Notes under the pieces: generated by a model
Told to the model about the DNA's origin: nothing
Database searches by the model: none
The model's input: the letters and a program-made list of their open reading frames with translations, nothing else
NCBI RefSeq assembly: GCF_041429775.1
Contig: NZ_CP163421.1
Span: 1,761,001-1,825,000, forward strand
Length of the DNA stretch: 64,000 nucleotides
Direction: 5' to 3'
Source of the DNA: Glycocaulis abyssi
GTDB lineage: Bacteria > Pseudomonadota > Alphaproteobacteria > Caulobacterales > Maricaulaceae
Made by a program: the position numbers and the translations under genes
Part shown: positions 17,901-25,251 of the stretch, piece after piece
Numbering within the stretch: position 1 is the first letter of the stretch
Layout of the letters: each line of letters opens with the position of its first letter

Positions 17901-18007
17901 GCGCCATCGGCCGCGCGCGCGAGAACATGTTCGTCAATATCGGTGTCGGCACCGGCACGCGCACCGGCGCGGTGGCTGGCCGGGCCGGGGTCAGCTGGGG
18001 CTGGTAG
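14996..18007 (+). CDS. YadA-like trimeric autotransporter adhesin
   Basis: The 1003-residue protein looks like a surface adhesin that trimerises and anchors itself in the outer membrane. A signal peptide spans about residues 1-36. A long head follows, built from roughly 14-residue repeats of the form SSAFGxxNxASGxx (left-handed beta-roll, about 25 units). Two YadA neck motifs (HVADGTEDTDAVNLRQLN near 16331 and HVADGTDDTDAVNLRQLN near 16858) precede stalk segments; another head block (TGPGSEATGHG, SVALGQAAVASG, SIAIGQG) follows. The last 75 residues form the YadA anchor (ENMFVNIGVGTGTRTGAVAGRAGVSWGW). An EF-hand-like loop (DRDGDGLIEPDD, residues 270-281) interrupts the head. The ATG at 14996 is chosen because the signal peptide follows it and GGGAGCAAG precedes it. 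Divergent from an AraC-type regulator. Confidence 0.92.
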   Translation: MPDIIKPRANGALRIKWAILTTTALLPLALAAEAAGQTAQECTDGTTGPGQQDGTGNAACETSASAYGQFNLASGTFSSAFGYSNIASGSSSSAFGMFNVASGPTSSAVGRNNLASGDASSAFGRLNSATSEFSSAFGYTNSASTSRSSAFGFGNSASGPRGSAFGHVNLATGADSSAFGTRNTASGEFSAAFGVLNSADGLFNSAFGVQNEASNDESSAFGFRNIADAWSASAFGYRNTAEGDNSSAFGFRSTTGVDAVGALAVGGWYDRDGDGLIEPDDELTSARGRYSAAVGTGVIAEGEASSAFGVGTTAGGDFASAFGFLNLAGGDNSVALGYENTTSANFSSAVGYTNTASGEESHALGGFNEAQGFQSSAVGYFNIASGIQGSAFGAFSLASGDYSSAFGYGSIASAEGATAIGFEAVADRAYTVAIGSTGNERNLIHVADGTEDTDAVNLRQLNLALSSAGGSVPLAHFNDPDFPRAAPNAGAVDALAIGWGADAGGLANIAVGTLAQTGSAYGSIAIGFFSSATDWNTIALGNGSDASGDGAMALGSYAWSPGFSALSIGTYAMATGPESTALGYLSEATADNAVAIGAGSVASREDSVSFGSSGNERLLVHVADGTDDTDAVNLRQLNAAMAGGGGADLAPIAAALGGGASFAGGVFGAPEYVVLGNSFNNVGGAIGALNTQVEENTTDIADLKSSGGRGPGGGTGDPAQEARIAALEAQLAALQGALQDAMGELAALSQGNVTGGTTSDNTNLATGPGSEATGHGDTAYGVGASATGDPSTAVGFQAQASGQHSTAIGGNAAATGNLSVALGQAAVASGANSMALGQGASAAFDNSIAIGQGVATTRDGQVAIGSASNTYTLAGINSAASRAAQSGTAYMVTSDAAGNLATMDIQPWFGRIEELEEGAARTDDRFRTQADGIAVALALGGAQVIQPGQTFAVSANLGHFDGSNAVGFGAIGRARENMFVNIGVGTGTRTGAVAGRAGVSWGW

Positions 18008-18008
18008 C

Positions 18009-18680
18009 TTACGCCGCTTCGGCCTTGGCCTGCGGGGCGAGCAGAGCGATGTATTCAATGCGCTCTTCTTCCACGCGGGCCTCCACCCGGCCGCCATTTT
18101 CACGCGCGACCAGCCCGGCATAATAGGGCTGGATGGAGCGGCCATCATAGCCGTCCTCGCCTGCCCGGCCTGCCAGCGCCTCGATATAGCTGGGGTCAAT
18201 GCGTGCGCGCGGTCCGGCGGCGACGATGCGCAGACGGCTATCGCCGCCCTCGCTGGCCGATGCCTCGACCGTGACGGTGCCGCCGCGCGGGACATTATCC
18301 ACCGCCAGCCAGACCAGATTGAGCAGCACGCGCGCGGCCGGCTTGTCCAGGCCCGCCGCCTGCACCTTCCACACCAGCTCCGGCTTGGCGCTGGCAAACA
18401 TCGCCTCGGCCAGGCGTTTGAGCTCGCTGGTATCGATGCTGCCGGGGCGGGACCCCCCTGCCCCGAAGGCCAGACGCACATATTCCAGCTTGGCATGCGC
18501 CTGATTGGCGCCGGTGCGGATCAGCTCGATGGCATCATCGCGCATGTCGGCGGCGTTTTCATCATCCAGCACCGACAGGGCCGCGCCGAGCGCGGACACA
18601 GGGCTGACAAGATCATGGCAGAGCCGGGCGCACAAAAGCGCGGCAAGCTCGGTGGCGGAGGGTGTGTTTTGCGTGCTCAT
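18009..18680 (-). CDS. chpT: ChpT, histidine phosphotransferase of the CtrA relay
   Basis: ChpT receives phosphate from the hybrid kinase CckA and passes it to CtrA and CpdR. The 223-residue protein has the diagnostic helix ALLCARLCHDLVSPVSALGA with phospho-accepting His22, and a degenerate ATPase-like C-terminal domain (RVLLNLVWLAVDNVPRGGTVTVE) without an intact ATP-binding site, as in Caulobacter ChpT. It ends one base beyond the convergent adhesin stop. Its upstream sequence holds a GANTC site and a TTAA half-site (18697-18720). Together with ctrA at 6670, the window carries two of the three core relay components; cckA is not here. Confidence 0.95.
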   Translation of the reverse strand: MSTQNTPSATELAALLCARLCHDLVSPVSALGAALSVLDDENAADMRDDAIELIRTGANQAHAKLEYVRLAFGAGGSRPGSIDTSELKRLAEAMFASAKPELVWKVQAAGLDKPAARVLLNLVWLAVDNVPRGGTVTVEASASEGGDSRLRIVAAGPRARIDPSYIEALAGRAGEDGYDGRSIQPYYAGLVARENGGRVEARVEEERIEYIALLAPQAKAEAA

Positions 18681-18696
18681 GGACGCAGCATTATCC

Positions 18697-18720
18697 GATT
18701 CTCGATCGCGAAAGGGTTAA
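18697..18720 (-). promoter_or_regulatory. GANTC site and GTTAACC half-site upstream of chpT
   Basis: Reading toward chpT, CGTTAACCC (TTAA at 18717-18720) is followed by GAATC (18697-18701), 17-40 bases before the start codon. Both are the building blocks of CtrA- and CcrM-controlled promoters. A single half-site is weak evidence. Confidence 0.35.
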
Positions 18721-18746
18721 CGCGGATGCGGCACCTCCCGGGTGCC

Positions 18747-18968
18747 CTAAGGCTCGCGATCATCCTCGTCATAGCCGCGCCGGGACGAGAAAAAGACCAG
18801 CGCCATCAGGCCCGCCCCCACCACAAAGGTCAGCACCGCGCCGATGACCAAAGCGGCCCAGCCATGGCCGCCAACTGCATTGTCCATGCTCATCCACAGC
18901 CGCGCCGATAGCGCAATTGCGCCAATGAGCATCGCGCCCAGAACCACCGCCAAAAGCCAGGTTTTCAT
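18747..18968 (-). CDS. small two-helix membrane protein
   Basis: The 73-residue protein has two hydrophobic helices (WLLAVVLGAMLIGAIALSA and WAALVIGAVLTFVVGAGLMALVFF) joined by a short loop with HG, and a charged C-terminal tail SSRRGYDEDDREP. The ATG at 18968 is chosen over a longer frame because AAGGA sits seven bases upstream. It is an inner-membrane protein of unknown function, transcribed in the direction of chpT with a 66-base gap. No family is recognised. Confidence 0.65.
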   Translation of the reverse strand: MKTWLLAVVLGAMLIGAIALSARLWMSMDNAVGGHGWAALVIGAVLTFVVGAGLMALVFFSSRRGYDEDDREP

Positions 18969-19014
18969 AAATATCCTTCCTGTGCGCCGCGCCGGGATGC
19001 ATAACATGCATTAT

Positions 19015-19034
19015 GGTTAAGGGAGACATTAACC
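19015..19034. promoter_or_regulatory. GGTTAA-N8-TTAACC palindrome
   Basis: A perfect 6-bp inverted repeat, GGTTAA (19015-19020) and TTAACC (19029-19034), lies between the small membrane protein and the M23 peptidase gene. It resembles a CtrA box, but the gap is eight rather than seven bases, so it may be a variant site or another dimer's operator. Confidence 0.35.
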
Positions 19035-19210
19035 CTGCCTGGGGCACACATCCCCCCTTGGCAAGACGATTCGTCCTTGTCAGTGTATGTGCCGCTCCGG
19101 CACGGTCCGGGAAAGATGACAGCATGTCACGGGGGGTGATGTTGGCCTGCATCTTGCCTTGCTGGACTGGCGGCTGAAAACAACCGCGCGGGAAGAGGGA
19201 AATATTACGC

Positions 19211-20689
19211 ATGTCCGGTTTTGACGTCCGCCTCGCTGACGCCCACCGCTCCCGTGCGCTGGTTTTCTTTGCCACGCTGACCATGGCCCTGCTGCTAGTG
19301 GCGGCCATACTCATCAGCCGGACCATGACAGGCAGTTCGGCCTCCGCGGCCGCCCCCGATCTGGACCAGCTTGATCCGGCAGGTGCGGCCCTCATGGCCG
19401 AAGCTGCTGAAACTGCGCCCACGCTTGATGACATGGTGATGGCCGAACATGCCGTGTTCGCCAACTGCATTGATTGCCCGGTCCTGATGGCGGCGGAAGT
19501 GACCGTGCGTTCGGGCCAGACCTTTGCCAGCGTGCTGGCCGAGGCTGGTGCCAGCCGCATTGATGCCGCGCGCGCGATTGCCGCGCTGGACCCGGTCTAT
19601 CCGGCCCGCTCGCTGCGCGCCGGCCAGACGCTCAATCTCTTTTTCGAGCGCAGCCCGCTACAGAATATTTCCGCTGACGAGGATGACGGCCTCACGCTGA
19701 CCGGCATTTCCTTCCGTCCTGATAGTGAGCGCACGCTGACCGTGGCGCGCAGCGCTGACGGTCAGTACCGCACCCGCGAGGCGGTGATGACCGTGGAGCG
19801 CGAGATCGTGCGCGCGCGCGGCGAGATTTCCTCCAGCCTCTATGCGGCCGCGCTGGACGCTGGGGCCACCGACCGTATCGTCACCGACATGGCGCTCGTT
19901 CTGGGTCATGCGGTGGATTTTCGCACCATCCGCTATGGCGACACGTTCGACATCGTGTTCGAGCGCTATACCAACCGCGCAGGCGAGGTGATCCGCACCG
20001 GCCGCATCCTCTACATGACCTTCGAGGGGCGCGGGCGTCCGCTGGAGTATTTCCGCTATGAAGCGCCTGATGGCGATATCGGCTACTACACCGCCGAGGG
20101 CGAAAGCGCGGCCCGCCTGCTGATGAAAATGCCGATCAATGGCGCGCGCATCTCCAGCCAGTTCGGCATGCGCTTCCACCCGATCCGCCGCACCAACCGG
20201 CCTCATAACGGCACAGACTTCGCCGCCCCGACCGGCACCCCGATCTATGCGGCCGGCAACGGCACCGTGGAGCGCGCAGACTGGTTCGGTACGTTCGGCA
20301 ACTATATCCGCCTGCGCCATTCCAACGGCTATCAGACCGTCTATGCCCATCTGAACGGATTTGCGCGCGGCATCCGTGCCGGCACGCGCGTCACGCAAGG
20401 CCAGACCATCGGCTATGTCGGCACGACGGGCGCCTCCACCGGCCCGCACCTGCACTATGAGGTGCATCTCAATGGCCGTCCGCTCAACCCGATGAGCCTG
20501 GACCTGCCGACGGGCCGCCGTCTGGAAGCGGATGAGCTGGGCATTTTCAACACCGAGCGTGACCGGATCATCGCCCTGCGCGATCAGGCCCGTCCCGCAG
20601 CTGAGGAAGAGCCCCAGCCCGTTCTGGTGGCCGAGCGTGGCGAGGAGCGCCGCGCCAGCGCCGGTTCAGGGGCGAGCGCCCGTCCGTAA
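19211..20689 (+). CDS. M23-family peptidoglycan endopeptidase
   Basis: This 492-residue envelope protein should cut peptidoglycan cross-bridges or act as a cofactor of amidases. It has a short cytoplasmic N-terminus, one membrane anchor (about residues 17-37), a LysM/OapA-like segment (EVTVRSGQTFASVLAEAG to LRAGQTLNLFFE) and a C-terminal M23 domain. The zinc ligands are visible as RPHNGTDFAAP (His and Asp) and GPHLHYEVH (HxH), so the enzyme is probably active. Architecture matches MepM/YebA-type proteins. The start has GAGG upstream. It stands alone and converges on ubiG with a 21-base gap. Confidence 0.92.
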   Translation: MSGFDVRLADAHRSRALVFFATLTMALLLVAAILISRTMTGSSASAAAPDLDQLDPAGAALMAEAAETAPTLDDMVMAEHAVFANCIDCPVLMAAEVTVRSGQTFASVLAEAGASRIDAARAIAALDPVYPARSLRAGQTLNLFFERSPLQNISADEDDGLTLTGISFRPDSERTLTVARSADGQYRTREAVMTVEREIVRARGEISSSLYAAALDAGATDRIVTDMALVLGHAVDFRTIRYGDTFDIVFERYTNRAGEVIRTGRILYMTFEGRGRPLEYFRYEAPDGDIGYYTAEGESAARLLMKMPINGARISSQFGMRFHPIRRTNRPHNGTDFAAPTGTPIYAAGNGTVERADWFGTFGNYIRLRHSNGYQTVYAHLNGFARGIRAGTRVTQGQTIGYVGTTGASTGPHLHYEVHLNGRPLNPMSLDLPTGRRLEADELGIFNTERDRIIALRDQARPAAEEEPQPVLVAERGEERRASAGSGASARP

Positions 20690-20710
20690 ACGGCGCGGGT
20701 GAGCATTGCC

Positions 20711-21469
20711 CTACTTCGTGGCCGCCATCAGATAGTTCACGCCCGCATCTGAACTGATGAAGAAGCTGTCTTTGAGCGGATTATAGCTGACGCCGACGGG
20801 CGTTTCAGGCGCAAGGCCGGCTGATTTCAGCGCCGCCTCCACCTCCTCCGGCTTTACCAGCCTGGCAAAGCGGTGCGTGCCGCGCGGCAGCCAGCCCAGC
20901 ACGTATTCCGCGCCGAAAATCGCCGTCACGAAGGCGCGGCTGGTGCGGTTGATCGTGCCGACAATCATTATCCCGCCCGGTTTCACCAGGTTCGCGCAAT
21001 CGGCAAGGAACTGCGCCGGATCGGCGACATGCTCGACCACTTCCAGATTGAGCACGACATCAAACCGGCCCGGCCCTTCGGCCTCCAGCAATTGCTCGGC
21101 CGTGCCGTGGCGGTAGTCGATCTCCAGCCCCGCCTCGCGCGCATGGACCAGCGCCGTCTTGATATTCGGCTCGGCGGCGTCCACGCCGGTCACGCGCGCG
21201 CCAAGGCGCGCCATCGGCTCGGACACGAGCCCTCCCCCGCAGCCGATATCGAGCAGTTCAAGCCCCGCCAGCGGCTCGCGCCCCTCACGGGCGAAATGGG
21301 CGCACAGGCGCTCGCGTATCCAGGTGAGGCGCGCCGGATTGAATTTGTGCAAGGGCGCGAACTTCGATTTCGGATCCCACCACTCGGCAGCCATCGCCGA
21401 GAACTTCTCCACCTCCGCCGGATCGATGGACGGGCTGGACAGCGTTTCAGGCGAACTTGTCTGGGCCAT
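20711..21469 (-). CDS. ubiG: UbiG, ubiquinone biosynthesis O-methyltransferase
   Basis: UbiG carries out both O-methylations in ubiquinone synthesis. The 252-residue form starting at 21469 is preferred: AGGA lies eight bases upstream, and the sequence then runs into the family-specific [35 protein letters not shown]. The SAM-binding motif is [19 protein letters not shown], followed by GVDAAEPNI and the amphipathic [26 protein letters not shown] typical of UbiG. In many alphaproteobacteria ubiG neighbours lysC, which lies at 25236 here with rodZ and ptsP between them. Confidence 0.96.
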   Translation of the reverse strand: MAQTSSPETLSSPSIDPAEVEKFSAMAAEWWDPKSKFAPLHKFNPARLTWIRERLCAHFAREGREPLAGLELLDIGCGGGLVSEPMARLGARVTGVDAAEPNIKTALVHAREAGLEIDYRHGTAEQLLEAEGPGRFDVVLNLEVVEHVADPAQFLADCANLVKPGGIMIVGTINRTSRAFVTAIFGAEYVLGWLPRGTHRFARLVKPEEVEAALKSAGLAPETPVGVSYNPLKDSFFISSDAGVNYLMAATK

Positions 21470-21585
21470 GGTTTTTCCTGCGGTGCGGGAGGGGAGATCG
21501 CACCGGCCAATATACGCTGCCACGCGCGGGCGTTAAGGGCCGTGAGTGAGGTGAAATGCCGCCGTCTGAACCGGGCAGGAAAACT

Positions 21586-22470
21586 CTACCCGCCTGCGCC
21601 AGTGCCGTTTGCTGGTGCGCCTTCGGCACGCGCCGCGCGCCAGTTGCGCACGAAAGTGTCCATGGGAAGCGATTCCAGTATCTGTCCGGAATTGCCCAGC
21701 ACGCCGATATCCTGCGCGCCGGAGCGCACACGCAGCGCACCCGCATCGGTGGCGGAAACTTCAAGCCCGGCCTCGTCGGGTGCGCGCCAGGAGGCTCCGG
21801 CCTCCATCTCGCGGGCAAACAGGACACGGCCAGATCCGTCGCGCACTTCCAGCGTCACCGGCGATATGGCGGTGAAGACCAGCGCCTCAGGTGCCGTGGC
21901 GGTCGGCAGACCAGCCCAGATCTGGGCCGGATCAGGCGCGCGGCTGGATTCCACCACAGGGCGCGGCGTGGCCAGCAGGCTGGCCGGGTCAGGCGCATCG
22001 GCAAACGCGCCTGTGCGGGTGATGTGCACGCCATACCAGCTGGTGGCGGCGAGCACGCTGCCCAGAATGACAACGGCGCCGATAACGCCCTTGGGCAGTT
22101 TGAATTCGCGTTTCTTCTTCGGGGCGGTCGGCTGGGCGCGGCCGGTATCGCATTCGACCTCCAGCTTGAACTGGTCCACCACATCAGTGACGTTCAGCTC
22201 GAGAAATCCGGCATAGGCGCGCAGATAACCGATCGTGTAGGCGCGTGAGGGCAGCCCGCGCGGATCCATCGCTTCGAGGGCTTCGAGATAATCGCGTTTG
22301 ATGCGGGTGCGTGCGGCGGCGGAATCGAGCGTCCAGCCATGTTTGAGGCGCGCCTGGCGCAAAATATCGCCGATACTGGCCGGGCCGCATGGGGCCACTG
22401 GCGCGTTGGCGAAGACTGCATCCATGGGCACGTATTGACTTCCCGCTACCTGACCGGCCAGCTTTTGCAT
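21586..22470 (-). CDS. rodZ: RodZ-like helix-turn-helix membrane protein
   Basis: The 294-residue protein has the RodZ layout: a cytoplasmic HTH_25 domain (SIGDILRQARLKHGWTLDSAAARTRIKRDYLEALE), a basic stretch (KKKREFKLPKG), one transmembrane helix (VIGAVVILGSVLAATSWYG) and a periplasmic DUF4115 domain (VLFAREMEAGASWRAPDEAGLEVSATDAG, LGNSGQILESLPMD). RodZ links MreB to the cell-shape machinery. The start could instead be the ATG at 22425; neither has a strong ribosome binding site. Alphaproteobacterial rodZ often precedes ispG, but here ispG is 4.5 kb away on the other strand. Confidence 0.88.
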   Translation of the reverse strand: MQKLAGQVAGSQYVPMDAVFANAPVAPCGPASIGDILRQARLKHGWTLDSAAARTRIKRDYLEALEAMDPRGLPSRAYTIGYLRAYAGFLELNVTDVVDQFKLEVECDTGRAQPTAPKKKREFKLPKGVIGAVVILGSVLAATSWYGVHITRTGAFADAPDPASLLATPRPVVESSRAPDPAQIWAGLPTATAPEALVFTAISPVTLEVRDGSGRVLFAREMEAGASWRAPDEAGLEVSATDAGALRVRSGAQDIGVLGNSGQILESLPMDTFVRNWRAARAEGAPANGTGAGG

Positions 22471-22566
22471 CGCGTTATGAACCGCTTAACCGCGGTTTCC
22501 CCTCACCACCCGCGCCGACTCAACCACTTCTGTGTGACTTTTTGATCGCAGCGCAAGTGGATTAAA

Positions 22567-24876
22567 TCAAAATGCAGCACGGTTATCAACAAGTCGTGAA
22601 GAAATTCCGGCTTCTTGCGCAGCCGCGATCAGCTTTTCTCTCAAGGATTTATCCGCGTCCGGAGCACCGGGAGCCATGTGGTGTGCCAGCCAGGTGCCAA
22701 GACGGCCCGCATCGCACTCGCCCAGCGCGGCCTTGACCGGGCCAATACTGCCCGCCGACATGGAGAGCCGCCGGTAACCAAGACCGGCCAGAACGCAGGC
22801 TTCAAGCGGCTTTCCGGCCAGCTCACCGCATACCGAAACCGGCTTGCCTGCCGCATCGCACGCCTCGCGCACGGATCTGAGCAAGGCCAGCGGGGCGGGG
22901 CTCAGCACATCATAGCGATTGGCCACTTGCGGGTTCTGACGATCAGCCGCGAAGAAATACTGCATCAGATCGTTCGCGCCGACGGCGGCAAAATCGCACA
23001 AGGCCAGATAGGGTTCGGGCGCAAACGCCACCGCCGGCGTCTCGATCATCAGCCCGGTCTCGACGCTTTGCGGGGTTTCATGGCCATGGCGGCGCGCCAG
23101 TTCCAGCTCCGTGTAGAGAAGGTCGCGCGCGCGGGCGAGCTCGCCAATATCGGCCACCATCGGGAACAGGACTTTGAGCGCCTGCCCCGCACTGGCCCGC
23201 ACCAGCGCGCGCAGCTGGTAACGGGTGAGCGCAGGCCGGTCGAGCCCCATGCGCAGCGCCCGCCAGCCGAGCGCCGGGTTGGGCTCGCGCAGCTCCGGGA
23301 TGAAGCGCGTCACCTTGTCTCCGCCAAGATCCAGCGTGCGGAACACGACCGGCCTGCCCTCCGCCGCCTTGAGCACCGCCTTGTACATCTCGATCTGGGC
23401 GGAGACGCGCGGCAGGGTGTGGGAGATCATAAACTGGAATTCGGTGCGGAAGAGGCCCACCCCGGCAGCGCCGGTTTCGCCAAGGCGCGGCATCTCGATC
23501 AGCAGGCCGGCATTCATCGACAATTCCAGCCCCGCGCCATCGGCAGTCACGGCCGGTTCATCGCGCCGCGCCGCATAGGCGAGGTTCGCGCGGGAGAGGC
23601 CCTCCATGCGCTCGGCATAGGCGGTCAGCACCTCATCACCGGGGCGCACATGCAGGACGCCGAACTCGCCATCAATTATCAGCGTGTCGCCGTCTTCCAC
23701 CCGGTCGAGCGCGCCTTCCACCTGGCCGACCATGGGAATGCCCAGCGCCTTGGCGACGATGGCGGCATGGCTGGTGGCAGAGCCTTCCTCAATGGCCAGC
23801 CCCGCCAGGCGCGAGCGGTCCAGCTCCATCAGCTCGGCCGGTCCTATCGAGCGGGCCACAAGCACCGCATTGGCCGGCAGATCGGCCATGGCGCGTACCG
23901 CTTCGGGTCCGGCCAGATGGCGCAGCAGCCGGTTGGCCAGGTCTTCAAGATCATGCAGGCGCTCGCGGAAATGGGCCTCGCGCGCCTTCATCAGCCGGGC
24001 GCGGTGGGCATTGCGCACGCGCTCCACGGCGGCCTCGGCAGTCAGGCCGGAGCGGACTGCCTCGCGCAGCTGGCCGGTCCAGCCCCGGTCATGGGCGAAC
24101 ATGCGATAGGCTTCCAGCACATCGCGCGAGGGCGTGCCGATGGGCGCGCGCCCCGATTCCAGCAATTCATCGAGCCCCCGGCGCAGATCAGCCACGGCCG
24201 CGTCGAGACGTGCTTCCTCCGCCTCGGCGTCCTCTGCGATCATGCGCGCGGAATTGACGTGCGGCTCGTGAACCACCGCCACGCCCATGGTGATGCCCGG
24301 CGACAGGGCAACACCGGCATAGCGTTCCGGCCCGGATGCGCGCAGTTCGAGATCGGAGAAGGCTTCGGCGCGGACAAGCTCGCCCGACGCCACGATCTCG
24401 GCCAGCAGCATGGCGACCGTCTGCAGCGTCTCGATTTCCTCTTCGGTGCTGGGGCGCGCCGATTTGGACTGGGCGGTGAGCACCCCTACCAGACGGCCCC
24501 CGCGCAGGACCGGCACGCCGACAAAGCTCTTGAACGGTTCCTCGCCGGTTTCGGGCTTATAGGCAAAGCGCGGGTGGGCGGGCGCATCCTCCACCGATAT
24601 GGGCCGCGCGCGCTGGGCCACGAGACCCACAAGCCCCTCATCGCGCGCCAGACGCAAGGCGTGAACCGCCTCGGCCTTCAGGCCGTGCGTCGCCGACAGC
24701 TCCAGCGCGCCGCTGGGCAGGACCAGATAGATCGAGCACACATCCGAGCCGGTTTCTTCCGCGATGATGCGCGTCAGCCGGTCAAGACGCGCCTGCGCCT
24801 GATCCTGCTGGGCCATCAGATCGCGGATACGCTGCAAGAGCCGGCGCGGTCCGCGCAGGCCCGTCCTGTCCAGCAT
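22567..24876 (-). CDS. ptsP: PtsP (EI-Ntr), phosphoenolpyruvate-protein phosphotransferase
   Basis: PtsP starts the nitrogen phosphotransferase relay by transferring phosphate from PEP to NPr. The 769-residue protein has an N-terminal GAF domain (LTRIIAEETGSDVCSIYL, FVGVPVLRGGRLVGVL), the EI phosphohistidine in EGSATSHAAIVAKALGIP, and the PEP-binding TIM barrel (VGLFRTEFQFM, FRTLDLGGDK, NPALGWRALRMGLDRP, GANDLMQYFFAADR, SVCGELAG). The ATG at 24876 has GGAG nine bases upstream; ATGs at 24894 and 24906 are alternatives. Element A (24984-25251) separates it from lysC, which usually precedes it directly in this class. Confidence 0.95.
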   Translation of the reverse strand: MLDRTGLRGPRRLLQRIRDLMAQQDQAQARLDRLTRIIAEETGSDVCSIYLVLPSGALELSATHGLKAEAVHALRLARDEGLVGLVAQRARPISVEDAPAHPRFAYKPETGEEPFKSFVGVPVLRGGRLVGVLTAQSKSARPSTEEEIETLQTVAMLLAEIVASGELVRAEAFSDLELRASGPERYAGVALSPGITMGVAVVHEPHVNSARMIAEDAEAEEARLDAAVADLRRGLDELLESGRAPIGTPSRDVLEAYRMFAHDRGWTGQLREAVRSGLTAEAAVERVRNAHRARLMKAREAHFRERLHDLEDLANRLLRHLAGPEAVRAMADLPANAVLVARSIGPAELMELDRSRLAGLAIEEGSATSHAAIVAKALGIPMVGQVEGALDRVEDGDTLIIDGEFGVLHVRPGDEVLTAYAERMEGLSRANLAYAARRDEPAVTADGAGLELSMNAGLLIEMPRLGETGAAGVGLFRTEFQFMISHTLPRVSAQIEMYKAVLKAAEGRPVVFRTLDLGGDKVTRFIPELREPNPALGWRALRMGLDRPALTRYQLRALVRASAGQALKVLFPMVADIGELARARDLLYTELELARRHGHETPQSVETGLMIETPAVAFAPEPYLALCDFAAVGANDLMQYFFAADRQNPQVANRYDVLSPAPLALLRSVREACDAAGKPVSVCGELAGKPLEACVLAGLGYRRLSMSAGSIGPVKAALGECDAGRLGTWLAHHMAPGAPDADKSLREKLIAAAQEAGISSRLVDNRAAF

Positions 24877-24983
24877 GGGCTTCTCCGGCGTCATGTTTAC
24901 TAGCAATCCATCCCGTGGCCGCGGGCGGGCAATGTCAGGTATTGCGCGGGGCAGTGGCCCCTTTCGCCCCTGACGTCAAGCTT

Positions 24984-25251
24984 GGCCGTGTACTCATAAA
25001 GGGTTTGCATGCGTGGTATGAGGCAAAATTATCCAGTTCGAGGAGCGAAGCCGAAGGTGGAGCCGTCCTCCATCGAGGTTTCGCGACGTGGAAATGGACG
25101 GTTTTGCCCATATCCTTTGAAGACGCGGCGGATTTGGCCCCTGAAGGCGTCGAGCCGTCCTTGTGGAGATCTGCTCCACGGCTGCCGCCTCTCCTGTTCA
25201 GATGCCAAATCCGGCTCGCGCCACGCACGAAACCTTCATGAGTACACGGCC
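24984..25251 (+). ncRNA. structured 268-bp element, copy A
   Basis: A 268-bp segment is bounded by a perfect 14-bp inverted repeat (24984-24997 and 25238-25251). Nested helices can be drawn inside: AGGGTTT/AAACCT, GCGTGG 25011-25016 with CCACGC 25221-25226, GGCAAAA 25022-25028 with TTTTGCC 25102-25108, hairpin 25056-25074, GCGGATTTGG 25128-25137 with CCAAATCCG 25205-25213, and hairpin GTGGAG/CTCCAC 25163-25179. Copy B at 32267-32533 (read on the minus strand) is the same size and clearly homologous, mainly in the 3' half, and keeps these helices through paired changes. It may be a noncoding RNA or a hairpin-type mobile element. The right terminal repeat overlaps the last codons of lysC. Orientation is given so that A reads plus and B minus; the transcribed strand is unknown. 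Confidence 0.6.

Noticed and set aside
22615-24903. 762-codon open frame antisense to ptsP, and similar long antisense frames at 53553-56165, 11102-12847 and 5336-6388
   Set aside because: High-GC genes create long open frames on the opposite strand; the sense proteins (PtsP, TonB receptor, CheA, FliI) are unmistakable, and the antisense translations are rich in Arg, Gly and His without any domain.
24984-25251. Element A as a classical MITE
   Set aside because: No target-site duplication flanks either copy, and the terminal repeats of A and B differ completely. Not excluded, but not the simplest reading.
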